Below, piece after piece: positions 32,826-41,130 of a stretch of 64,000 bases of DNA (the first letter of the stretch is position 1; each line of letters opens with the position of its first letter). Below the pieces are notes generated by a model. The model had not been told where the DNA came from, made no database searches, and saw only the letters and a program-made list of their open reading frames with translations. The stretch is from Bacteroidota bacterium (GTDB taxonomy: Bacteria; Bacteroidota; JABWAT01), in assembly GCA_013360915.1 (NCBI GenBank), contig JABWAT010000004.1, positions 1 to 64,000 on the forward strand. Reading direction: 5' to 3'. The position numbers and the translations under genes were made by a program.

Positions 32826-33779
32826 ATGATTAATGTATCACTGACTCAACTGGAATATCTGACGGCGGTCGACACGTACCGGAATTTTAATCAGGCTGCC
32901 CGGCATTGCCTGGTCACTCAGCCCACACTGAGCATGCAGATACAGAAGGCGGAGGAATCGCTGGGAGTGATCATCTTTGACCGCAGTAAGTCGCCGGTTG
33001 TGCCGACTCCGCTTGGTGAAAAGATCATTGAACAGGCCCGGCTGATTCTCCGTGAAAGTTCACTGCTGGGAGAAATTGCTTCGGCGGGAAATCAGCAGAT
33101 TGCCGGTGACCTCCGGATCGGAATTATTCCCACTGTCGGTCCGTATCTGATTCCCCGGTTCCTGAAATCCTTTGTAATCAGCCATCCGTCTGTGACCCTG
33201 CAGGTCAATGAATTGCAAACCGATGCGATCCTCGAACTGATTCAGAAAGATCAGCTCGATGCCGGCGTGCTGGCCACACCGGTTGAACGGCCGGGTGTTT
33301 TCGAATTGCCGCTTTATTATGAGCCTTTCAATGCGTTTCTGCCCGATGACCATCCCCTTATCGGACGACCGTTTCTGGCACCTGATGACCTGAATCTATC
33401 CGATCTGCTGCTGCTGGAAGAAGGCCATTGTTTCCGTAATCAGGCCTTGCAGATCTGTGCACATGATGTGGTACATGAGAAGCCACAAGCCACCTTTATC
33501 AGCGGAAGTCTCGATATGCTGCGCCGTCTGGCCGAACAGGGATTCGGTGTCACCCTGCTTCCCCAGCTGATGGTGCTTTCCTGGGATCAGAAGCCAGTGA
33601 ATCTGAAGCAGTTTGGTGAACCGGCTCCCACCCGCGAAATCAGTCTGGTTTACAGTCGGACTTACCTGAAACGGGCCATCATGGATGCCCTTGCGGATGC
33701 CATACGGGCATCGGTTCCGCGTGAGATGCTTAAAAAATCGGGCAGTGTGCTCAAACCTCTGATGGGGGCCGGTTCATGA
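32826..33779 (+). CDS. oxyR: LysR-type regulator OxyR with both redox cysteines
   Basis: The protein has 317 residues. The N-terminal winged helix-turn-helix (1-60, QLEYLTAVDTYRNFNQAARHC...TQPTLSMQIQKAEESLGV) and the periplasmic-binding-like effector domain define the LysR family. The block LLEEGHCFRNQALQIC carries Cys202 and Cys211, nine residues apart, as Cys199/Cys208 of E. coli OxyR, which form a disulfide upon exposure to peroxide. It is therefore likely a peroxide sensor. No catalase or alkyl hydroperoxide reductase lies next to it, so its targets are elsewhere. Confidence 0.9.
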   Translation: MINVSLTQLEYLTAVDTYRNFNQAARHCLVTQPTLSMQIQKAEESLGVIIFDRSKSPVVPTPLGEKIIEQARLILRESSLLGEIASAGNQQIAGDLRIGIIPTVGPYLIPRFLKSFVISHPSVTLQVNELQTDAILELIQKDQLDAGVLATPVERPGVFELPLYYEPFNAFLPDDHPLIGRPFLAPDDLNLSDLLLLEEGHCFRNQALQICAHDVVHEKPQATFISGSLDMLRRLAEQGFGVTLLPQLMVLSWDQKPVNLKQFGEPAPTREISLVYSRTYLKRAIMDALADAIRASVPREMLKKSGSVLKPLMGAGS

Positions 33780-33807
33780 CTGAGTGTCCCGGTTTCCGGC
33801 CGATGGT

Positions 33808-34242
33808 ATGACGCATCAGGTAGTTAAGGTCGTTTTTTTTATTCTCGGAGCGTTGTCTACCGGGCTGGCTGTTTTGGGAGTGGTGCTGCCCTTCATTCCG
33901 GCCACCCCATTTCTGCTGCTGGCCACCTGGTTTTTTTACCGGTCTTCCGACAAGGCCCACCACTGGCTCACCAAACACCGGATCTTTGGTCCGCTGATCA
34001 CCGATTTCAGAGATTACCGTGCCATCAGACGCCGGTCCAAATGGATGATCGTGATTTTTATCTGGATTTCTTTTGTGCTTTCCTGGATCGGCTTTTATCA
34101 CAGCATTTGGCTGGTGGCCGGGCATGCCACCGGTGCCCTGATCGGGTCACTGGTCATCTGGAAGTTCCCGACGCTGGAAGACGTCAGGCGCAGTGAAACG
34201 GCTACGATTGACCCTGAATCAGATGAGAATCGGGGAAGGTAA
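33808..34242 (+). CDS. DUF454/YbaN family inner-membrane protein
   Basis: The protein has 144 residues from the ATG at 33808; a further 8 residues upstream from 33784 (GTG) lack membrane character. Two membrane helix pairs are visible: residues about 4-42 (ALSTGLAVLGVVLPFIPATPFLLLATW) and about 86-122. The cytosolic helix WFFYRSSDKAHHWLTKHRIFGPLI and the DYRAIRRRSKWMI block are typical of DUF454. Function unknown. It converges with the histidine kinase gene and overlaps its 3' end by 41 bases. Confidence 0.8.
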   Translation: MTHQVVKVVFFILGALSTGLAVLGVVLPFIPATPFLLLATWFFYRSSDKAHHWLTKHRIFGPLITDFRDYRAIRRRSKWMIVIFIWISFVLSWIGFYHSIWLVAGHATGALIGSLVIWKFPTLEDVRRSETATIDPESDENRGR

Positions 34243-35668
34243 CGGTAAAAATGGTTCCCTTCGGGCGGTTGGACCGGATATCGACTGTGAGACCGAGCAG
34301 TTGAATAATCTTGCTTACCAGTGATAATCCAAGACCCGATCCGCCGGTATCCTTCGACCGGCTTTTTTCGATGCGGTAAAACCGCCGGAAGATGTTATTC
34401 CGTTCGATAACCGGAATCCCGGGTCCCTCATCGGCAATCTCAATCGACAGTCCGCCGAAGGCGGGTTTGTAGACGTTTCTGATGCAAACCGTTGAACCAG
34501 CCGGACTGTATTTCACCGCATTATCGAGCAGGTTAATAAAAAGGGTGTGTATAAGGTTCTCGTTGGTGAGCACCAGCGGCAGCGGGTCAGAGAGTTGATT
34601 GCTGATCTGAATGGATTTTTGAGCAGCCAGATAATTCAACTGTCCGACCAGAACCGAAAAGATGATCTTAAGGTCAACGGCTTCCTTTTCGACCTGTTCC
34701 TCACTGATTTCATCCCGTGAAATTTTCAGAAGAGTCTGAGTCACGTGAATCAGCTGATTGGTCTGAGTGAGTGCATTGGTCAGAGACGTTTTATAGTACA
34801 CCGAGTCCCGGTCACGGCTGAGCGCCAGTTCCAGTTCCCCTTTGATAATGGTGAGCGGGGTGAGAAGTTCATGGGAGGCATCGGCAGTGAATTGCCTGAT
34901 CTGGTCGAAACTGCCCTGCAGTCGCTCAAGCAGATGGTTCAGGGTCTGGGCCAGCATCCTGACTTCCTCATCGTCCCGGTAATCGGGAATACGGGTATCA
35001 AGATGGCTGATGGTAATACTCTGGGCCGTACGGATAATGTCGGTAAGCGGGCGCAGAGACAGGTCGGCAATGATAATAGAGAAGGCCAGGGCGATGATCA
35101 CCCCGATTATGATCATGCCAATGAGAACCCGGGTAAGGTTATTAATAAACTCGGTCACATCCCGGTTATCGGCTATTGTTACAATCCAGCCGGTCAGACG
35201 GTGAGATTCCTGGTCAAGAGCCGGGAAGGTGAACGGGTAGTAAAGACTTTTAAAATTCCGGTTCATGCCGGGTACCGGAACGAACATGGGTAAGTCACCC
35301 GACTGTGGTTTCCTGATTCTGGAACCAAGGCCAGAGAGTCTGGCCGGTTCCGATTCGAACAGAATGGACGTATCAGGTGCCAGGACCCAGACCAGAAATT
35401 TACTTTCGATTGTTTCGGCTTCGAGGGAGGTCAGGACCGACGGGTATAAGGTTGAAGTGGGCGTTAACGTGGTCTGATTCTGAAGCCGGGTAATCATATG
35501 AGTACTCAGCTGAATCATGTCGGTGTCGCGAGCCTGAATCATCCATAACCGGACCGAAAACAGGATCATGCCCGAAAAAATGATCATGAGTGCTGCAATG
35601 GAAACCACAAACCAGAGGGTGATTTTCCCTTTCAGCGAGGATAAAAAACCGGCTAACCGGCCACTCAT
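34202..35668 (-). CDS. Sensor histidine kinase
   Basis: The protein has 488 residues. Two membrane helices (about 15-42 and 184-204) bracket a periplasmic sensor region. A HAMP linker (SLRPLTDIIRTAQSITISHLDTRI) leads to the dimerisation helix with the phospho-acceptor His in ASHELLTPL at about 265, then an HATPase domain with N box LLDNAVKYSP, G1 IADEGPGIP and G2 GGSGLGLSL. It starts 4 bases inside its response regulator gene (overlap), so a two-component pair. Stimulus unknown; the sensor loop has no recognised fold. Confidence 0.93.
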   Translation of the reverse strand: MSGRLAGFLSSLKGKITLWFVVSIAALMIIFSGMILFSVRLWMIQARDTDMIQLSTHMITRLQNQTTLTPTSTLYPSVLTSLEAETIESKFLVWVLAPDTSILFESEPARLSGLGSRIRKPQSGDLPMFVPVPGMNRNFKSLYYPFTFPALDQESHRLTGWIVTIADNRDVTEFINNLTRVLIGMIIIGVIIALAFSIIIADLSLRPLTDIIRTAQSITISHLDTRIPDYRDDEEVRMLAQTLNHLLERLQGSFDQIRQFTADASHELLTPLTIIKGELELALSRDRDSVYYKTSLTNALTQTNQLIHVTQTLLKISRDEISEEQVEKEAVDLKIIFSVLVGQLNYLAAQKSIQISNQLSDPLPLVLTNENLIHTLFINLLDNAVKYSPAGSTVCIRNVYKPAFGGLSIEIADEGPGIPVIERNNIFRRFYRIEKSRSKDTGGSGLGLSLVSKIIQLLGLTVDIRSNRPKGTIFTVTFPDSHLIQGQS

Positions 35669-36336
35669 AATTCTTCTATCTGATACCCGACTCCACGAAC
35701 AGTCTGGATGAGTTTAAGGGGAAACCCATCGTCAATCTTTTTCCTGAGGGAATTGATGAAGACTTCCACAATGTTGCTTTGCGGGTCAAAATCGATATCC
35801 CAGACGGCTTTGAGAATATCTGCTTTGGAAACCACCTTCCCCTTATTGGTGACAAGGATTTCGAGCAGGGAAAACTCCTTGTTGCTCAGATAGATGGATT
35901 TTTCGCCACGAAGAACCTTTTTGCTCACCAGATCCAGTTCCAGATCGGCAGCGGAGATTTTGAATGTCTTGGTGGCATTTTTCAGTTTTCCGAGCGCTGC
36001 AATTCTGGCGACCAGTTCCTTGAGACTGAAGGGTTTCCTGATGTAATCATTAGCTCCGGCCTCGAATCCGCGGACCGCATAACTGTCCTGAGTATGAACG
36101 GTCAGCATGATAATGAGCAGTTCGGGTTGTTCCGACCGCAACTTCTGGCAAATCTCAATTCCTTCAAGACCGGGCATCATCCAGTCCAGAATTACGAGAT
36201 CAAATCGTTCTTCCGATGCTCTGGCATAGCCTTCCACGCCATCATGGGCGACATCAACGGAATGACCTTCCTCAATCAGGCCTTTCCGTAAAAAATCGGC
36301 GAGTGGTTTTTCGTCGTCTACAACTAGTATTCTCAT
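35665..36336 (-). CDS. OmpR/PhoB-type response regulator
   Basis: The protein has 223 residues. The receiver domain has the acidic pair DDE (7-9), phospho-acceptor Asp51 (LVILDWMMP) and Lys101-type RKPFSLKELVARI. The C-terminal winged helix carries VLRGEKSIYLSNKEFSLLEILVTNKGKVVSKADI and a final RGVGYQIEEL hallmark. Partner of the overlapping kinase gene. Likely an operon promoter upstream near 36337-36360. Confidence 0.95.
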   Translation of the reverse strand: MRILVVDDEKPLADFLRKGLIEEGHSVDVAHDGVEGYARASEERFDLVILDWMMPGLEGIEICQKLRSEQPELLIIMLTVHTQDSYAVRGFEAGANDYIRKPFSLKELVARIAALGKLKNATKTFKISAADLELDLVSKKVLRGEKSIYLSNKEFSLLEILVTNKGKVVSKADILKAVWDIDFDPQSNIVEVFINSLRKKIDDGFPLKLIQTVRGVGYQIEEL

Positions 36337-36462
36337 GGTTTTATCCGAAAAAATAGTAAGATACTAACAGATCGGTTTTGTTTCTATATGGTAAGCGTGT
36401 TTTAATCGTTCTTGAAAGCGGGCATTAACTGATGCATTTTCGCAGATTTCCGGAAGACCACC

Positions 36463-36972
36463 ATGACAACCTGCCAGTTTATCCATCAAACCACCCCCAC
36501 CATCCCGGTCGATGCCATTTTGCTGCCGGTGACCGGTTCAGGCCATCCGGTCGGGTCCTGGACTGACCTTCATGGCCACGGCATCCTGAAAGGGGCTGTC
36601 GCTGAGCGGGCTACCCAGGGTGACATTCCCGTGGGAATGGCAGTTATTGAGCTGACAAGGCTGGAAAGTGTCTCTGCGGTCATCCGTGCAGCCGTCGGGC
36701 TGGAGGGAAAGCCAGTGACAGAGGCCGCCTTGCGAAAGGCCTTTTATTATGGGCTGATGGTGGCAGAAGCCAATCAGTTGAAAACCGTCTGGATGCCGCT
36801 GGAAGATTGGTTGCCGGATGGATTGCAGAAGGAAACGGCTCTGCAGGCTCTGGCCGAAAGCTTCCGGCGTTTCCGGTCCGAGTCGGGATTGCTGGAAACC
36901 CTCACCATCGCAACCGGAGACCAGACGGTCCGTGAACTGGCTTCGGCCCGTTTTGCATCTGTTCTCGCCTGA
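36463..36972 (+). CDS. Macro-domain-like protein, divergent
   Basis: The protein has 169 residues. The layout fits a macro domain: strand PVDAILLPVTGSG at about 15-27, a loop with GILKGAVAERA that resembles the G.aGAI block, GDIPVGMAVIEL, then PVTEAALRKAFYYGLMVAEANQLKTVWMPL, which parallels the second-half helix-strand of the family, and a final LETLTIATGDQTVRELA. The glycine-rich ADP-ribose loops are altered, so ligand binding may differ. This is a fold-level guess. It lies between the response regulator (divergent, 126 bases) and the ion-channel gene (59 bases). Confidence 0.4.
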   Translation: MTTCQFIHQTTPTIPVDAILLPVTGSGHPVGSWTDLHGHGILKGAVAERATQGDIPVGMAVIELTRLESVSAVIRAAVGLEGKPVTEAALRKAFYYGLMVAEANQLKTVWMPLEDWLPDGLQKETALQALAESFRRFRSESGLLETLTIATGDQTVRELASARFASVLA

Positions 36973-37031
36973 GGGAATTAACGGGACGGGGACATTGTTT
37001 TCAAAGCACCCGCAATGAAAGCAACCTTTAT

Positions 37032-37823
37032 ATGTCTGTAAAAGAGTCCATCCGGGCGGTGGTTGAATCGCCCCGGTTTAAAACCTTCATCACCGTTGTC
37101 ATTATTCTGAACGCCATCACGCTGGGAATGGAAACCTCTGCTTCCCTGATGGCTTCAGCCGGCACCTGGCTTCATCTGGCCGATCAGGTGGCGCTTGGCA
37201 TTTTCACGGCTGAAATCCTTCTGAAACTGGCTGTTTACAGATGGAAATACTTCACCGATGGCTGGAATTGGTTCGATTTTCTGATCGTGGCCATCTCGCT
37301 GGTTCCGTTCAGCAGCAATGTGTCGGTTTTGCGGGCGCTGCGTATTCTCAGGACCCTCCGGCTTTTTTCGGTGATTCCTCAGTTCAGGCGTGTGGTGAAT
37401 GCCTTTGTGACATCCATTCCCGGCATGTCATCAATCATTGCCGTGCTGATGCTGGTTTTTTATATCACGGCTGTTCTGGCTACCAAACTATACGGTGAGG
37501 CCTTCCCCGAATATTTCGGCGATCTCGGGGCCTCCATGTTCACCATGTTTCAGATCATGACGCTGGAAAACTGGGCAGATGGTGTGGTTCGTCCGGCCAT
37601 GGAGGTGTTTCCCTGGGCCTGGTTGTTTTTTGTTCCCTTTATTGTAATCACCAGTTTTGCAGTGCTCAATCTGTTCATTGGTATTCTGGTGGGTGCCATT
37701 GAAGAGGAAGCATCGGCGGCGCGTCAGGAAAAGCAGGATTCTGACCGGGAAGCATTGCTGAATGAGATCAGACAACTGAGAAGCCAGATACACGACCTGG
37801 CAGAACGGATCGGGCCGAAATAA
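37032..37823 (+). CDS. Bacterial voltage-gated cation channel (NaChBac/NavAb family)
   Basis: The protein has 263 residues, a single six-helix subunit that forms tetramers. S4 has four Arg in every third position (LRALRILRTLRLF, residues 100-112). The pore helix and filter read TMFQIMTLENWAD (171-183); S6 follows as PFIVITSFAVLNLFIGILV. The C-terminal tail (about 225-260) is a coiled coil as in NavAb. The filter TLENWAD differs from the TLESWSM of NavAb: Asn at 180 and Asp at 183, the latter a position that favours Ca2+ in engineered CavAb and in CavMr. Ion selectivity is therefore open. Confidence 0.93.
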   Translation: MSVKESIRAVVESPRFKTFITVVIILNAITLGMETSASLMASAGTWLHLADQVALGIFTAEILLKLAVYRWKYFTDGWNWFDFLIVAISLVPFSSNVSVLRALRILRTLRLFSVIPQFRRVVNAFVTSIPGMSSIIAVLMLVFYITAVLATKLYGEAFPEYFGDLGASMFTMFQIMTLENWADGVVRPAMEVFPWAWLFFVPFIVITSFAVLNLFIGILVGAIEEEASAARQEKQDSDREALLNEIRQLRSQIHDLAERIGPK

Positions 37824-37860
37824 AAAAGCCTTCCTGCCGGGGAGCAGGAAGGCTTACTAC
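37822..37860. terminator. Bidirectional Rho-independent terminator
   Basis: AAGCCTTCCTGC (37826-37837) and GCAGGAAGGCTT (37844-37855) are a perfect 12-bp inverted repeat with a 6-base loop, next to A-rich sequence on the left. It lies between the converging channel gene and bS21 gene and can stop both transcripts. Confidence 0.9.
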
Positions 37861-37880
37861 AAAACCGGTATCAGTGGGGA

Positions 37881-38075
37881 TTACTGATTTTCCAGATTGG
37901 CTTTCTGAGCCCGGCGGACTGCTTTCAGCATCTCGGCCCGGCGCTCAACGGAAGGCTTGGTGAAGAAGGTTCTCTTCTTGAATTCCTTTAAAACCCCGCT
38001 CCGCTCATATTTTTTCTTAAACCGGCGGAGGGCGCGGTCAATGCTTTCACCTTCCTGAACAACGATTCCAACCAT
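37881..38075 (-). CDS. rpsU: Ribosomal protein bS21
   Basis: The protein has 64 residues, standard for bS21 of the 30S subunit, which contacts the 16S 3' end and aids initiation. The N-terminal VVQEGESIDRALRRFKKKYERSG and the basic C-terminal RRAEMLKAVRRAQ blocks are the family hallmarks. A single-gene transcript from an unidentified promoter near 38080-38130. Confidence 0.95.
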   Translation of the reverse strand: MVGIVVQEGESIDRALRRFKKKYERSGVLKEFKKRTFFTKPSVERRAEMLKAVRRAQKANLENQ

Positions 38076-38232
38076 GCAGCTTATTCACCCACTTTCTGTA
38101 AATTTTTAGAACAGCAAATTTATTAACCAATCTTCTGCGGGTCAAGTGTGTTACAATGATTTTTTCCAAAGGGGATAAATCCTCCCCGGGCGTGCTTGAT
38201 AACAGGTTCCGATTCAATCATTTTTATACTCT

Positions 38233-38646
38233 ATGATACCGGAATTTATCCACATCATCTCCCTCCCGGCCGGAATTCTGGTGAATCTGGTCCTGACCCT
38301 GTTGTTTTACCGTTACCGTACCTATATCATCAAGACGGATGACCTGCCGGAGCATTTGGTAAACTGGTCACTGCCGGTTCTTTCAGACTTCCTGAAGGCG
38401 GGCATTATCTGGGTTTTCCTCATTGCACTGCTTCCATCCCTTGAACTTGGAATGACCGGATTGATGATGATCGGCTTTCTGGGCGGGGTGCTGAATACAC
38501 TTTTTATGCTGCAGCTGAACGGGATGATCAATCCGGCATTTGGTCGGATGGCCGTATGGGTGATCATTCTTTCCATGGTTCAATGCACATTGAGCACGGT
38601 GGTGATGGGCGTTATGATTCAGAATTTTTTCATGCCGGAGTTGTAA
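38233..38646 (+). CDS. Four-helix membrane protein of unknown function
   Basis: The protein has 137 residues with membrane helices at about 8-26, 47-67, 72-95 and 107-128. A short positively charged loop (YRYRTYIIKTDD) follows helix 1. No catalytic motif is visible and I do not recognise the family. The next gene begins one base after its stop codon, so the two are co-transcribed. Confidence 0.65.
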   Translation: MIPEFIHIISLPAGILVNLVLTLLFYRYRTYIIKTDDLPEHLVNWSLPVLSDFLKAGIIWVFLIALLPSLELGMTGLMMIGFLGGVLNTLFMLQLNGMINPAFGRMAVWVIILSMVQCTLSTVVMGVMIQNFFMPEL

Positions 38647-38647
38647 A

Positions 38648-39439
38648 ATGTCCTTTTCGCTTAAAAACCACATTGCCCTGATCACAGGAGCCAGTTCGGG
38701 AATCGGAGAGCAGACGGCCTACCGGTTTGCAGAAGCAGGTGCCCGTCTGATTCTGACCGGCCGGAATTCCGACCGGCTTCAGGCGGTTGCCCGCAAGTCC
38801 CTGGAGAAAGGGGCTCCCGATGTCCTTCCCCTGATTCTGGATGTCTCGGACCGCAAAGCGGTGGCCGATCGGCTGGGAACTCTGCCTGACAACTGGAAGG
38901 CCGTTGATATTCTGGTAAACAATGCCGGTGTGGCGCTTGGCAAGGATCCGGTTTACCGGTATGATGCCGATGAAATAGAACGGATGGTGGATACCAACAT
39001 CAAGGGCTTGCTGTATGTCACCCTTGCCATCCTACCGGGAATGGTGGAACGAAACCGGGGGCATGTGGTCAACATGGGGTCCACGGCCGGACATGATGTG
39101 TATCCCGGGGGAAGCATCTACAATGCCACCAAGTTTGCAGTGAATGCGCTTAATCAGGGGATGAAAATGGATCTGACCGGTACTGCCATCCGGGTGAGCA
39201 GCATCGATCCCGGCATGGTAAATACCCATTTCAGCACCACACGTTTCAGAGGGGACAAGAAAAAAGCTGATGACGTGTATGCCGACATGACTCCGCTGGT
39301 GGCCGAAGACATTGCCGATGCCATTCTGTGGGTGGTTACCCGTCCCTCCCATGTCAACATCAACCAGATCATCATGATGCCCACCGATCAGTCTTCCAAC
39401 TCACTGGTGAGCCGGGGCGGAAAGCGGCTTTTCAGTTAA
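38648..39439 (+). CDS. Short-chain dehydrogenase/reductase, YdfG-like
   Basis: The protein has 263 residues. The NAD(P)-binding site is ITGASSGIG (13-21) and the active-site block is MGSTAG...YNATKFAV with catalytic Ser, Tyr and Lys. NNAG lies near residue 90. The RFRGDKKKADDVYADMTPLVAEDIA region fits 3-hydroxy acid/serine dehydrogenases such as YdfG that act on 3-hydroxy acids. The product is probably cytosolic. Stop codon overlaps that of the converging sterol-desaturase gene by 4 bases. Confidence 0.88.
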   Translation: MSFSLKNHIALITGASSGIGEQTAYRFAEAGARLILTGRNSDRLQAVARKSLEKGAPDVLPLILDVSDRKAVADRLGTLPDNWKAVDILVNNAGVALGKDPVYRYDADEIERMVDTNIKGLLYVTLAILPGMVERNRGHVVNMGSTAGHDVYPGGSIYNATKFAVNALNQGMKMDLTGTAIRVSSIDPGMVNTHFSTTRFRGDKKKADDVYADMTPLVAEDIADAILWVVTRPSHVNINQIIMMPTDQSSNSLVSRGGKRLFS

Positions 39440-40212
39440 GCCAGCTTGTCAAAAGGTCTGAACAGGTACAGGTGCTGGCCGGTCCAGGTATCGGGAAATG
39501 CCTCATCGGTCAGACCATAACCAGATGGCTTTTTCCCTTCCGGTAACCAGGCGGTTCCGAACATCCAATCCCACACTGCCAGTTTGGTAGCATAGTTAAG
39601 TCCGCCTTGCGTGATTTCAATGGCATGGTGCCACCGGTGCATTTCGGGGCCGTTGATCACGTACTGAAGCCATCCCGTTTTCACATCGATGTTTGAGTGG
39701 ATCCATGTTCCCCAGATTCCATCAATGGTTCCTTTGATCAGGGCCACTTCAGGGGCAGCCCCCATGAGAATAACCGGGGCAAACTCAATGGTCTGATTAA
39801 TGAAGATTTCGAACGAGTGGCTGCGCATGCCCGCGATCCAGTCGACCTGACGGGTGGAGTGATGGGCTTCATGAACCCGCCAGAGAAGGGCCGACCGGTG
39901 CTGCCACCGGTGGAACCAGTAAATGTAGAGATCGTGGGTGATGAGGAAGAACGCGACCTGAACCCAGACCGGCCAGTCGGAAATCAACCCCGTTTGTGAC
40001 CATCCGGAAACCGAATCGATCCAGTGAATCAGACCAAAAATAATCCAGCCAAGAGCGACACTCTGTAAGATGCCATAAAAGGCGAGATCGAGAACGAGCC
40101 CCTTTCTGAAAAACGGCTGCCCCGGTGTGTACGGAAACAGTCGTTCCAGCAGGATGACCAGTCCCATGAAGGCCACCAGACCGGCTGTAAGGTAGATCTG
40201 CAGCGGTGACAT
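39436..40212 (-). CDS. Sterol desaturase/fatty-acid hydroxylase family protein
   Basis: The protein has 258 residues, an integral-membrane diiron protein. The His clusters are HDLYIYWFHRWQH (about 95-107), HEAHH and HRWHH (about 189-193), as in the family. Enzymes of the group hydroxylate or desaturate lipids with oxygen. Membrane segments flank the clusters. The gene lies 8 bases after neuB on the same strand, so it is the last gene of the sugar-acid operon or independent of it; a link with lipid A or sugar decoration cannot be shown. Confidence 0.85.
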   Translation of the reverse strand: MSPLQIYLTAGLVAFMGLVILLERLFPYTPGQPFFRKGLVLDLAFYGILQSVALGWIIFGLIHWIDSVSGWSQTGLISDWPVWVQVAFFLITHDLYIYWFHRWQHRSALLWRVHEAHHSTRQVDWIAGMRSHSFEIFINQTIEFAPVILMGAAPEVALIKGTIDGIWGTWIHSNIDVKTGWLQYVINGPEMHRWHHAIEITQGGLNYATKLAVWDWMFGTAWLPEGKKPSGYGLTDEAFPDTWTGQHLYLFRPFDKLA

Positions 40213-40219
40213 GTCCGGT

Positions 40220-41113
40220 TTACACGTTCAGGTCTGCTTTAACCCGGCGGAGTTTTTTCCGGGGACCCAGTTCACTTTCATACACCCGTTTGATTCCATC
40301 ACCGAGTGACTGTTCAATGTCCCGTATATTCCGGACGAGTTGCATGAGTCCGGTTATTTCCACCGAAGCAGCCTGATCGCTGCCCCACATGGCACGGTCC
40401 AGAGTAATATGGCGTTCGATAAATGTGGCACCCAGGGCCACTGCAGCCCAGGTGGGAGCCAGTCCGGTTTCGTGGCCCGAATAACCGATGTGGCACATGG
40501 GATACATGGTTTTGAGGGTATTGATCATGCGCAGGTTCAGTTCGGTGACCGGACATGGATAGGTTGAGGTGGCATGAGCAATCAGCAGATTCTCGGTGCC
40601 GAGAGAATCGACCGCATCGATGATTTCCTGCATGGTCGACATGCCGGTGGAAATGATCAGCGGACGCCCGGTGTTTTTCTTTTTCGTCAGCAGATCCAGA
40701 TCGGTCAGGGAAGCCGAGGCGGCTTTGTAGGCTGGCGGATCGAACTGTTCCATGAAATCGACGGCTTCTTCATCCCAGCAGGAAGCGAACCAGTCGATGT
40801 GTTTTTCGCGGCAGTACCGGTCGATTTCAGCATAGTCTTCCAGGCTGAATTCCACCTTGTACCGATAGTCAATGTAGGTCATCCGACCCCAGGGGGTATC
40901 CCGTTCGATATGCCACTGATCGCGGGGCACACAGAGTTCGGGGGTGCGTTTCTGAAATTTAACGGCATCGCATCCGGCCAGTTTGGCCCCATCGATGAGT
41001 TTCTTGGCAATTTCGAGTGAACCGTTGTGATTGATCCCGATTTCGGCGATGATGTACACCGGCTGCCGGTCTCCAACCTGACGGTTTCCGATTTTTATTG
41101 AGGCTTGTCGCAT
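40220..41113 (-). CDS. NeuB family 2-keto-3-deoxy sugar acid synthase lacking the SAF domain
   Basis: The protein has 297 residues. NeuB-family enzymes condense phosphoenolpyruvate with an aldose to make sialic-acid-type or related sugar acids. The barrel is intact: IIAEIGINHNGSLEIAKKLI near 16-35, CDAVKFQKR, FASCWDEEAVDF, KAASASLTDL, LIISTGMST, HATSTYPCP, IGYSGHETG and FIERHITLDRAMWGSD. The usual C-terminal SAF/antifreeze-like domain (about 60 residues), which contributes to the active site of the neighbouring subunit in NeuB, is missing. The start at 41113 is used because upstream codons to 41161 overlap the phosphatase gene and lack homology. Confidence 0.88.
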   Translation of the reverse strand: MRQASIKIGNRQVGDRQPVYIIAEIGINHNGSLEIAKKLIDGAKLAGCDAVKFQKRTPELCVPRDQWHIERDTPWGRMTYIDYRYKVEFSLEDYAEIDRYCREKHIDWFASCWDEEAVDFMEQFDPPAYKAASASLTDLDLLTKKKNTGRPLIISTGMSTMQEIIDAVDSLGTENLLIAHATSTYPCPVTELNLRMINTLKTMYPMCHIGYSGHETGLAPTWAAVALGATFIERHITLDRAMWGSDQAASVEITGLMQLVRNIRDIEQSLGDGIKRVYESELGPRKKLRRVKADLNV

Positions 41114-41130
41114 GAAGTCTACCTTTTTTT

